NCBI GenBank assembly: GCA_036499165.1
Contig: DASYEE010000053.1
Coordinates: 1 to 17,643 of the forward strand
From: Galbitalea sp036499165
GTDB lineage: Bacteria > Actinomycetota > Actinomycetes > Actinomycetales > Microbacteriaceae
Direction: 5' to 3'
Length of the DNA: 17,643 nt
The first letter of the stretch is position 1, and each line of letters begins with the position of its first letter. The notes beneath the pieces were generated by a model. The model made no database searches. It saw only the letters and a program-made list of their open reading frames with translations, and was not told the origin of the DNA. Shown one piece after another: positions 5,422 to 12,006 of this stretch. The translations under genes and the position numbers were made by a program.

Positions 5422-5453
5422 TAACCATAGTGCCCCATGCGGCTATTCTACAA
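5417..5453 (-). promoter_or_regulatory. Predicted integrase promoter
   Basis: On the minus strand TTGTAG (5453-5448), an 18-base spacer and TATGGT (5429-5424) form a plausible promoter that would start near 5417, giving a leader of about 180 bases before the integrase ATG. It is flanked by operator copies 5 and 6. Confidence 0.5.
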
Positions 5454-5454
5454 C

Positions 5455-5464
5455 TCCATATGGG
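5455..5464. promoter_or_regulatory. Operator palindrome 6 (TCCATATGGG)
   Basis: Exact YCCRTAYGGR match that begins one base beyond the -35 hexamer of the integrase promoter. It is 43 bp from copy 5, close to the 41-bp spacing of copies 3 and 4. It ends 8 bases before the tRNA fragment. Confidence 0.6.
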
Positions 5465-5472
5465 AAGAAACC

Positions 5473-5519
5473 ACTGACTCTTAATCAGTGGGTTCCGGGT
5501 TCAAGTCCCGGGGGGTGTA
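5473..5519 (+). other. 3' fragment of tRNA-Lys(CTT): attachment-site junction
   Basis: The anticodon arm is complete (ACTGA, loop CTCTTAA, TCAGT; anticodon CTT at 5480-5482), followed by a 5-base variable loop, a perfect T arm (CCGGG, TTCAAGT, CCCGG), a 7-base acceptor strand (GGGGTGT) and discriminator A. No D arm precedes it. This is the usual scar of a tyrosine integrase using a tRNA 3' end: the element brings a copy of the 3' half and the original fragment stays at the far junction. The intact tRNA-Lys should lie at the other end of the element, outside the window. The exact crossover core cannot be set without that sequence. Confidence 0.85.
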
Positions 5520-5524
5520 CAAGT

Positions 5525-5548
5525 GGCCCGGTGTTCCGGGCCTTTCTT
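5525..5548 (+). terminator. Intrinsic terminator of the original tRNA-Lys gene
   Basis: GGCCCGG and CCGGGCC form a perfect 7-bp stem with a TGTT loop, followed by TTTCTT. It begins 5 bases after the tRNA fragment, so it is probably the host tRNA terminator, separated from its gene by the insertion. Confidence 0.8.
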
Positions 5549-5608
5549 GTTGCTGCGGGGGCTGCGGATGGCGTCCCAAGCTGTGAGTTCACCCGGCTGC
5601 CGCCGGAT

Positions 5609-5719
5609 TTGACCCCCAGGGGTGTAGAAATTACCCAGGAAGTAGACGGATCTGTCCCAGGCTCCATCTCTCTATGATGCAGTTGCATCGTTCCTATTTC
5701 AGGAACGAGGGCTCTCATC
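5609..5719 (+). promoter_or_regulatory. Promoter and leader of the ice-binding-like gene
   Basis: TATGAT at 5673-5678 is a near-perfect -10 without a clear -35; TTGACC (5609) with TACCCA 17 bases on is a second candidate. The better -10 overlaps a perfect palindrome, GATGCA-GT-TGCATC (5676-5689), which may be an operator. It is followed at once by a 6-bp hairpin, GTTCCT-ATTTC-AGGAAC (5690-5706), then the ribosome site GAGGG at 5707-5711, 8 bases before the ATG. A 5' hairpin abutting the ribosome site could stabilise the mRNA or modulate translation. Confidence 0.4.
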
Positions 5720-6916
5720 ATGGCTACATCCACTCACCAGCGTCGACGACTAGCAGTCGCGATCGCCGCGCTCGTTGGCGCAGGTCTTCTCGCCATAGTG
5801 CCGGCATCCATGGCCGGCGCAGCCACCACCATCGATGGTCCGATCAATCTCGGCACCGCAAGTTCCTTCGGAGTTCTCGGTGCCAGCGCCGTAACCAACA
5901 CGGGAACTTCTGTGATCAATGGGAACATCGGGGTCAGCCCGCAGACATCCATCACAGGATTCCCGCCAGGGGTCGTCAACGGCACCGTCCATGCGACGGA
6001 TGCGACGGCCAGTGGTGCGCAAGCCGACACGACGACGGCGTTCAACGTCGCCGCGAGCCTCACGCCGACGACGACCGGTCTCGGCGACCTCGTAGGTCGT
6101 ACGCTCGTTCCCGGGGTCTACCGCGGCGGCGCTCTCTCGCTCTCCGGCGCGCTGACTCTCGACGGCGGCGGCGACACCTCGGCCGTGTGGGTCTTCCAGG
6201 CCGCGAGCACGCTCGTGACGGGTTCTGCCAGCCACGTCATCCTGACCAACGGCGCCAACGCCTGCAACGTCTTCTGGGAGGTTGGCAGCTCCGCGACGCT
6301 CGGCAGCGGCTCGCAGTTCGTCGGCACGATCCTCGCGGCGGACGCCATCACGGCCAACACGACAGCAACGGTGACGGGGCGCCTCCTCGCGCGTTCCGCC
6401 GCCGCGACCCTCGACACGAACACGGTCACAGTGCCGACCGGCTGTGCGGATGCGAGCGGCACGACGGTGACCAGCGGCCCGACGATCGGTGCGGCGACGC
6501 CACCGGCCTCGAGCGTGGGCACCCCATACGCGTTCACGGTTCCCGCAACGGGATCCCCGACACTCACCTATTCGGTCAGCGCGGGCGCGCTCCCGCCCGG
6601 ACTCAGCCTGAACCCGGCCACCGGCGCGATCACGGGTGCGCCGACCACAACGGGATCGTTCGCGTTCACGATCACCGTCTCGAACGGCACCGCGCCTAAC
6701 GCAACGCACAACTACGTAATCTCCACGACGGCAGCCGCAGCCGCGTCGCCGTCCAGCGGCGGGACGGGTTCGCCGACCCTGGCAGTTACCGGCTTCGACC
6801 CACTCCCACTAGGCGGCGCGGGCCTTGGCCTTGTGGCCCTCGGCATCGTGCTCGCCCTGCTGCGGAAGCGGCGCTCCCCAGCACACCGCCTGGCCCGGTT
6901 CGGCCACCAGGGCTAG
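5720..6916 (+). CDS. Secreted DUF3494 ice-binding-like protein, Ig-like domain, LAVTG anchor
   Basis: 398 aa. Residues 1-34 are a signal peptide (RRR, then a hydrophobic core, likely cut near AGA-A). Residues 37-240 match the DUF3494 ice-binding beta-solenoid: FGVLGASAVTNTG, INGNIGVSP, a PG-V-G-VHATD segment, LVPGVY, LDG-GD-SAVWVFQ, NVFWEVGSSATLG and a TGRLLARSAAATLDTNTV end. Members bind ice or inhibit its recrystallisation; some are adhesins. Residues about 250-335 are a putative Ig-like (He_PIG) domain (LPPGLSLNPATGAITGAPTT). An Ala/Ser/Gly linker leads to LAVTG (354-358), a hydrophobic helix and RKRR. LAxTG is the motif used by class E sortases. So the protein is likely displayed on the cell wall. 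Activity on ice is not proven by sequence. Confidence 0.88.
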   Translation: MATSTHQRRRLAVAIAALVGAGLLAIVPASMAGAATTIDGPINLGTASSFGVLGASAVTNTGTSVINGNIGVSPQTSITGFPPGVVNGTVHATDATASGAQADTTTAFNVAASLTPTTTGLGDLVGRTLVPGVYRGGALSLSGALTLDGGGDTSAVWVFQAASTLVTGSASHVILTNGANACNVFWEVGSSATLGSGSQFVGTILAADAITANTTATVTGRLLARSAAATLDTNTVTVPTGCADASGTTVTSGPTIGAATPPASSVGTPYAFTVPATGSPTLTYSVSAGALPPGLSLNPATGAITGAPTTTGSFAFTITVSNGTAPNATHNYVISTTAAAAASPSSGGTGSPTLAVTGFDPLPLGGAGLGLVALGIVLALLRKRRSPAHRLARFGHQG

Positions 6917-7041
6917 CCAGCCGTTCGCTGAGCGACCGCGCCGCGCGCTCATAACGGCCACGCCAGGGCCAGACCATACGCCGCATCCGCAGAATTCGCA
7001 ACGACTGGTCGTGACCTTCGCGAGCGCGAGAGTGTGAATGC

Positions 7042-7380
7042 ATGAAGATTCTGTCGTACTCGGGGGAGTCCGTCGTCGTGAGCGACCGGATGGGCGACAC
7101 AGTGGTCGATTACGCGCGGGCGCTCGCGGCGCAGCAGAGTGCTGACGTCATTGACGTCCCGGTCGCTGAGGGCAGCGGCACCGCTACGGCGAGACTGCTG
7201 ATCGGGCCGAGCAGCCAGATCATCTCGCTGCCCTCGCACGAGCCGGATGTCGATCTCGCCGACGGTGACCTCATCGAGGAACTTCAGTCGAGGATTCGCG
7301 CCTTATCGCCGGAGCGCAGTTATGCGGCTCGCTCCGACACATGGCACGACGACGCGACGGACGATCTCGACTTCCTTTAG
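7042..7380 (+). CDS. Hypothetical protein, 112 aa
   Basis: The soluble, acidic product starts MKILSYSGES and has an alternating strand/helix pattern in residues 1-60 (SVVVSDRMGDTVVDYARALA, ARLLIGPSSQIISL) and an acidic helical tail ending DDLDFL. There is no clear ribosome site. I do not recognise a family. The start keeps a compact protein and lies 125 bases after the ice-binding-like gene; that gap shows no other gene. Confidence 0.7.
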   Translation: MKILSYSGESVVVSDRMGDTVVDYARALAAQQSADVIDVPVAEGSGTATARLLIGPSSQIISLPSHEPDVDLADGDLIEELQSRIRALSPERSYAARSDTWHDDATDDLDFL

Positions 7381-7473
7381 AACGCTTCCCTTCCGGTCGG
7401 ATTGAGGCCAGTCTGGGTCTTGCACTCACGGCTCAATTTCCCACTCGCTGTCCCCCCGGAAGAGGAACGCCCC

Positions 7474-8274
7474 ATGGCCGAATCGCCAATCCCCGTCGTC
7501 TTCATTCACGGCCTCTGGCTGCACGCAACGTCGTGGCAGCCGTGGGTCGACCTATTCCGCGAGGAGGGCTACGACCCGGTGGCGCCGGGATGGCCGGGGG
7601 AGCCGGCGACTGTGGCCGAGGCTCGCGAGCATCCAGAGCTGGTAGCAGGCAAGAAGCTTGCCGAGGTCATCGATCACTTCCGCACCATCGTGTCCGGATT
7701 CGACCGCGATCCGATCATCATCGGCCATTCATTCGGCGGCCTCATCACGGAGGTGCTGATGGGTGAGGGGCTCGGAACCGCTGGCGTGGCCATCGACCCG
7801 GCCCAGATCAAGGGGGTCCTGCCGCTTCCGCTCGCGCAGCTGAAGGCTGGCCTGCCCGCGCTCGGCAACCCCGCCAACATCAACAAGGCGATCTCGCTGA
7901 CCGACAAGGAGTTCAAGTTCGGCTTCGGCAACGAGCTCTCCGAGGAGGAGTCGGCTGAGCTCCACGAGAAGTGGACGATCCCGTCGCCGGTACACGCCCT
8001 CTTCGAGGTCGCTGCTGCGAACTTCAACCCCAACGCCGCGAGCAAGGTGGATGTCGACAACAGCGCGCGCGGGCCTCTCCTGCTGGTCTCCGGCACGAAA
8101 GACCACACCGCACCGGATGTCACGACCGAGGCCGCGTACAAGCTGTACAGGCACTCTGCCGCCGTCACGACGATCGAGAAGTTCGAGGGCCGCGGCCACT
8201 CGCTCGCCCTCGACCACGGTTGGCGCCAGGTGGCCGACGAGGTACTCGCCTGGCTGAACCACGAGGGCCTGTAG
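7474..8274 (+). CDS. Alpha/beta-fold hydrolase, 266 aa
   Basis: Cytoplasmic serine hydrolase of unknown substrate. Visible motifs: an oxyanion-side HGLWLH at 12-17, the nucleophile elbow GHSFGG with S86, an acid D210 in VSGTKDHTAPD, and H242 in GRGHSLALD. A helical cap lies at roughly 110-185. The frame is open from 7402, but ATG 7474 is chosen because GAGGAA lies 6 bases upstream and the protein then begins one residue before a standard first strand (PIPVVFIHG). It could be an esterase or haloperoxidase-type enzyme; the motifs do not decide. Confidence 0.85.
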   Translation: MAESPIPVVFIHGLWLHATSWQPWVDLFREEGYDPVAPGWPGEPATVAEAREHPELVAGKKLAEVIDHFRTIVSGFDRDPIIIGHSFGGLITEVLMGEGLGTAGVAIDPAQIKGVLPLPLAQLKAGLPALGNPANINKAISLTDKEFKFGFGNELSEEESAELHEKWTIPSPVHALFEVAAANFNPNAASKVDVDNSARGPLLLVSGTKDHTAPDVTTEAAYKLYRHSAAVTTIEKFEGRGHSLALDHGWRQVADEVLAWLNHEGL

Positions 8275-8310
8275 CGCAGCATGAGCTGACCAGCCCGGTA
8301 CCCTCGTCAC

Positions 8311-9237
8311 GTGATGACCCACTTCGAGGTGCCGCGGCTGGATGGCAGGGTCGCGCTCGTCACGGGAGCAACCGGCGGTCTCGGTCTCGAGGTGGCCCGG
8401 GTGCTCGCGGTGAACGGCGCGAGCGTGATCCTCGGCAGCCGGACCGAATCTCGCGGCCTTGCCGCGGTCGAGACTATTGCGGCGCACGCAACCGTTCCGC
8501 CGAGGGTGGTTGCTCTCGACCTCGCCAGCCTTGCCTCCGTGCGTGATGCGGCATCGCGCATCCGCGACCTGACCGGCGATCGACTCGACCTGCTCGTGAA
8601 CAACGGCGGGATCATGGCGCCGCCGCTCGGTTTCTCCGTCGACGGATTCGAGTTGCAGTGGGCGACAAACGTCATTGGACCTGCGGCGCTCACCTGGCAA
8701 CTCCTGCCTGCGCTCGAAGAGACGCCCGGCAGTCGGGTCGTCTTCGTGAGCAGCGACACCCACCGTCGGGCGCGGCTCGCCGATGGGCTCATTCGAGACG
8801 ATGTCCGCGGTGAGAACTACCGTGGGTTCCCGATCTACGCGCGTACCAAGCTCGCCGATCTGCTCGTCGCAAACGAGCTGCAGGCGCACTTCGACGACCG
8901 CAACAGCGGTGCGATCAGTGTCGCGGCGCATCCCGGGTTCTCGGCGACGGGCATCGTTTCGAGCGGGTTCGCCGGACTGCCACGATTCGCACATCGGATC
9001 GCCGCTGCCGCGGTTGGGGTGCTCGGCCAGCCTGTCGCGATGGGAGCAATGCCGATCCTGCTCGCCGCGACCGGCGCTGACGTGAAAGGCGGGCAGTACT
9101 TCGGCCCAACACACTTCGGGGAGCTTCGCGGGCCGCCCGGCCCCGCGCATCGTTCCGCTGCTGCCACCGACCGAGACCTCGGCAGGATGCTCGTTGCCCG
9201 CCTCGAGGAGTACACCGGCGTCCGCGCGCCCGCCTGA
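8311..9237 (+). CDS. Short-chain dehydrogenase (retinol-dehydrogenase-like SDR), 308 aa
   Basis: Rossmann oxidoreductase. Cofactor motif TGATGGLG at 18-25, Arg44 at the end of the second strand (GSRTESR, suggesting NADP), NNGG at 97-100 in place of NNAG, and catalytic S148, Y176 and K180 (YARTK). The C-terminal extension (about 240-308), with PGPAHRSAA and ARLEEYTG, is typical of the WWOX/RDH-like subgroup. GTG 8311 or ATG 8314 may start it; there is no ribosome site, but TACCCT (8299-8304) ends 6 bases before the GTG, indicating a leaderless mRNA. The substrate is unknown; the neighbours give no pathway. Confidence 0.85.
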   Translation: MMTHFEVPRLDGRVALVTGATGGLGLEVARVLAVNGASVILGSRTESRGLAAVETIAAHATVPPRVVALDLASLASVRDAASRIRDLTGDRLDLLVNNGGIMAPPLGFSVDGFELQWATNVIGPAALTWQLLPALEETPGSRVVFVSSDTHRRARLADGLIRDDVRGENYRGFPIYARTKLADLLVANELQAHFDDRNSGAISVAAHPGFSATGIVSSGFAGLPRFAHRIAAAAVGVLGQPVAMGAMPILLAATGADVKGGQYFGPTHFGELRGPPGPAHRSAAATDRDLGRMLVARLEEYTGVRAPA

Positions 9238-9276
9238 TATCCCCTTGGGTGCGCGAGACTTCGCTAACATCGGCAG

Positions 9277-9909
9277 ATGATTCCCGTCTCCACCCTGCTC
9301 ACGTTCATCGGTGTCGCGGCGATCCTGATTGCGATCCCCGGTCCGTCTGTGCTATTCGTGATCGGTCGGGCGCTGTCGCTCGGCCGCGGCGGCGCGCTGC
9401 TCAGCGTCGTCGGTAACTCGTTCGGCGCGCTCGTGCAGTCCGTTGCAATCGCGCTCGGACTCGGGGCCATCATCCAGGCGTCGATCGTCGTCTTCACGAT
9501 CGTGAAGCTGACGGGCGCGGCCTTTCTCATCTATCTCGGGGTGCAGGCGATCCGGCATCGCAAGCGACACGTCTCTGGCAAGCCGATCGCGCGTCGCAGT
9601 TGGTGGCGCTCCCTCTTCGAGGGGGCCGTGGTCGGAGTTACAAACCCGAAGTGCGCCGTCTTCTTCATCGCAGTCGTTCCCCAGTTCGTCGCGGTCGAGG
9701 CTGGGAGCATCCAGTTCCAGCTGTTCGAGCTCTCTGCGGTGTTCGTCATCATCGGCGTGATCAGCGACAGCATCTGGGCTCTCGCCGCGAGCGGAGCCCG
9801 AGCGTGGTTCGCCCGCTCACCGAAGCGCGTTGAGCACCTGGGTGCAGGCGGTGGCGTCGCGATGATCGGCCTCGGCGGCGTGCTCGCCCTCACGGGCAAC
9901 AAGAACTAA
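9277..9909 (+). CDS. LysE/RhtB-family exporter, 210 aa
   Basis: Inner-membrane amino-acid or small-metabolite exporter. The family signature is clear: IPGPSVLFVIGRALSLGRGGALLSVVGNSFGALV near residues 21-52, GAAFLIYLGVQAIR, and GAVVGVTNPKCAVFFIAVVPQFV, with about six membrane helices and normal family length. TAACAT (9265-9270) ends 6 bases before the ATG and no ribosome site is visible, so a leaderless mRNA is likely. Its substrate cannot be assigned from sequence. Confidence 0.9.
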   Translation: MIPVSTLLTFIGVAAILIAIPGPSVLFVIGRALSLGRGGALLSVVGNSFGALVQSVAIALGLGAIIQASIVVFTIVKLTGAAFLIYLGVQAIRHRKRHVSGKPIARRSWWRSLFEGAVVGVTNPKCAVFFIAVVPQFVAVEAGSIQFQLFELSAVFVIIGVISDSIWALAASGARAWFARSPKRVEHLGAGGGVAMIGLGGVLALTGNKN

Positions 9910-9927
9910 TCCCGCAGCAAAGCCGCG

Positions 9928-10182
9928 TCAGGCGGTGAGTTTCGCCCGGTACTCTGCCTCTTCGATGCCGCGGGAGACATCCCACGCGAGGGTCTCGACG
10001 ACCGTTTCCGTGAACATGGCCGAAGCATCGTCATCCTTGCGGATGGTGACGGTGAACGAGGATCCCGGTCCGAACATGGCGTTCGCGCGCTCGAGTACGA
10101 GGTCATAGACCAGCTTCTGCATATCGATCTGCACGACCGGTGCCGGAGCGATCGGGCGAAGGAAGCGAAGTCTCGAAGCCAC
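9928..10182 (-). CDS. Hypothetical protein, 84 aa
   Basis: Starts at GTG 10182 with GAAAGG about 9 bases upstream. It is a soluble protein with a strand/helix order (VQIDMQKLVYDLVLERANAMFG, then SFTVTIRKDD, then ETVVETLAWDVSRGIEEAEYRAKL). No membrane segment or known motif is present. It is convergent with the LysE-type gene, with only 18 bases between stops. Confidence 0.65.
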   Translation of the reverse strand: MASRLRFLRPIAPAPVVQIDMQKLVYDLVLERANAMFGPGSSFTVTIRKDDDASAMFTETVVETLAWDVSRGIEEAEYRAKLTA

Positions 10183-10244
10183 GGGATTGCACCTTTCTGG
10201 CGTGTTCCCGCAATTGTCGCCGCCAGATGCGCTAATCGGGCGAC

Positions 10245-10279
10245 GGCGCGCCGGTCATCCTGCTGGATGGCACCGCGCC
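10245..10279. terminator. GC-rich imperfect hairpin after the permease gene
   Basis: GGCGCG...CATCC-TGCT-GGATG...GCGCC can fold into a long imperfect stem with a 4-base loop in the 115-base gap downstream of the permease stop. There is no U-run on the minus strand, so it would be a weak or Rho-dependent terminator. Confidence 0.35.
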
Positions 10280-10297
10280 GCCGCCGCCGCGACTGGA

Positions 10298-11833
10298 CTA
10301 TTTGTTGTCGAAGACCTCTGACTCCATGGCGTCATATCCCTCGATCTGCGGGTCGCCGTGCAGCCCACCGCTGAGCGCGAACTCCTCCTCGGGCGAGAGC
10401 ACGAGGCGCTTGCGTCCGATGAAGCCGAAGAGCAGCAGGCCGATGATGTAGACGACGGCGATGGCTGCGATGGCGATCTGGTAGCCCGGGTTGAAGAGGA
10501 AGGCGATGAAGATCGCCAGGGCGATCACTCCAGCCACCAGGGCGCCGGCGATGCCGGTCGGGCTCACGTATGGCCGCTTCGCCTTCGGGAACTTTCGACG
10601 GAGCACGATGAACGAGACCATCTGCATCAGGTAGGACACGACGGCGCCCCAAATCGCGATGTTCAGCACGATGGCGCCGCCGATGGTCGCAGCCGTGCCT
10701 CCGGCGGCCGTGGCCCGGTCGACGACGATGAGGAGGACGAACCCGATGACGGCTCCGACGACAAGCGCGAGCACGGGCGTCTGGCGTTTGCCGGTGACGG
10801 ACAGCGCCTTCGGGTAGTAGCCTGCCCGCGACAGCGAGTACAGGTTGCGACCGTACGCGAACATGATGCCCTGCAGCGAGGCGAGCAGGCCGATGAGCGC
10901 GAAGATGGCGAGAACGCCGGTCAGCCCCTTCGGTACCATCAGCGCGAAGCCGTCGAGCAGTGGCTGGCCGGATTTCTGGATGGCGAGTGACCCGTTCACG
11001 CCCGTGTTGACGATGAACACCGCGACGGCGCAGATGAGAAGCGTGACCAGGGCGACGATCCCGGCACGGGGAATATCGCGCTGGGGGTTCTTCGTCTCCT
11101 CAGAGGCGAGAGGTAGCTCTTCGATGCCGAGGAAGAACCACATCGCGAACGGGATGACGAGGAGCACAGGGCCGAAGCCATGCGGAAGGAACGTGCTGTT
11201 GCCTGCCGTCGGCTTCACATCGAAGAGCTTGTCGACGCTGAAGGTGCCCGTCGCGAAGGCCAGGATGACGAAAAGGGCGAGGATCGCGATCGAGAGGATC
11301 GAGACGATGATGGCGAGGCGGAACCCGATCGCCGCGCCGAGTCCGTTGACCAACAGGAACACGGCGTACAGGACGGCCCAGGTGATCCAGGTCAGGCCGA
11401 CGGATCCGTGGATCCCGAAGAAGTCGAGGAGCGCGCTGTCAGCGTACTGCGCGGCGAAGTAGACCACGACCGCAGTGGTGACGACATATTCGATGGACTC
11501 CGCGAGCCCGGTGATGAAACCGCCCCACGGGCCGAGCGCCGCACGGGCGAACGAGTACGCGCCGCCGGTATGCGGCAGGGCCGCAGACATCTCGCCGATT
11601 GAGAACAGCATCGTGAAGTACATGATGATGACGATCACGGTGGCGATCGCCATCCCGCCGAATCCGGCATCCGCGCTTCCGAGGTTCCAGCCGGAGAACT
11701 CGCCGGAGATGACGGCGGCGACGCCGAGCCCCCAGATTCCCCAGAATCCAGCGCTCCGCTTCAACGTGCGTTTCTCGAAATAGCCGGGTTCGGTCTTGGC
11801 GTAATTGAAGCCAGCGACCAGGTTGTCTGCCAT
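10298..11833 (-). CDS. APC-family amino acid/amine permease, ethanolamine type, 511 aa
   Basis: Twelve-helix APC-superfamily importer. The N-terminal AGFWGIWGLGVAAVISGEFSGWN, the ALPHTGGAYSFARAALGPWGGF block and FLGIEELPLASEETKNPQRDIPRA match the ethanolamine permease (Eat) subgroup better than general amino acid permeases; the assignment is by pattern. ATG 11833 follows GGAGGA at 6 bases; the longer frame to 11872 is not used. It is divergent from the glutamine-synthetase-like operon across about 170 bases. With a gamma-glutamyl ligase next door, ethanolamine or a related amino alcohol is the likely cargo. Confidence 0.85.
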   Translation of the reverse strand: MADNLVAGFNYAKTEPGYFEKRTLKRSAGFWGIWGLGVAAVISGEFSGWNLGSADAGFGGMAIATVIVIIMYFTMLFSIGEMSAALPHTGGAYSFARAALGPWGGFITGLAESIEYVVTTAVVVYFAAQYADSALLDFFGIHGSVGLTWITWAVLYAVFLLVNGLGAAIGFRLAIIVSILSIAILALFVILAFATGTFSVDKLFDVKPTAGNSTFLPHGFGPVLLVIPFAMWFFLGIEELPLASEETKNPQRDIPRAGIVALVTLLICAVAVFIVNTGVNGSLAIQKSGQPLLDGFALMVPKGLTGVLAIFALIGLLASLQGIMFAYGRNLYSLSRAGYYPKALSVTGKRQTPVLALVVGAVIGFVLLIVVDRATAAGGTAATIGGAIVLNIAIWGAVVSYLMQMVSFIVLRRKFPKAKRPYVSPTGIAGALVAGVIALAIFIAFLFNPGYQIAIAAIAVVYIIGLLLFGFIGRKRLVLSPEEEFALSGGLHGDPQIEGYDAMESEVFDNK

Positions 11834-12006
11834 GCGATTCCTCCAGGGGAGAGTTGGGATGGGGATGAGCAAAGCGATTGGCGCGGTTGGAGCATCTGAG
11901 TTATCGAGAGCTTGGCGTCTATTGGTCAGTTTGTCTACCTTTGGACGTTAAAATTGCGTTACCAGAACTAGAGAAGTCGTCACTCGGGTGTGGTGTAATG
12001 GTCGGC
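11834..12006. promoter_or_regulatory. Divergent control region between permease and ligase operon
   Basis: Clearly more AT-rich than its surroundings. TAAAAT at 11949-11954 is a strong -10-like box for the plus strand; TGTAAT at 11994-11999 lies 7 bases before ATG 12007 and would give a leaderless mRNA. Direct repeats CGTTA flank the first box, 12 bp apart. On the minus strand, GATAACT-like boxes could serve the permease. The GntR regulator encoded at the end of the operon most probably acts here, but I could not find a convincing palindromic site. Confidence 0.45.

Noticed and set aside
5430..5519. Possible intact tRNA, since GTGCCCC at 5430-5436 can pair with the acceptor strand GGGGTGT through wobbles
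   Set aside because: There are 36 bases between it and the anticodon arm with no D arm, three of seven pairs would be G-U, and the stretch is better explained as the integrase promoter with operators.
5399..5677. Plus-strand reading frame through the tRNA fragment and terminator
   Set aside because: It crosses an RNA gene remnant and a terminator hairpin and has no ribosome site.
11924..11939. GGT-N10-ACC as a FadR/GntR operator between permease and ligase genes
   Set aside because: Only three bases per arm pair, and the spacing does not match FadR-type sites (TGGT-NNN-ACCA), so the support is too weak.
11878..12006. N-terminal extension of the glutamine-synthetase-like ligase
   Set aside because: The extension is AT-rich, contains promoter-like boxes, and does not resemble the start of GS-family proteins, which begin near the ATG at 12007.
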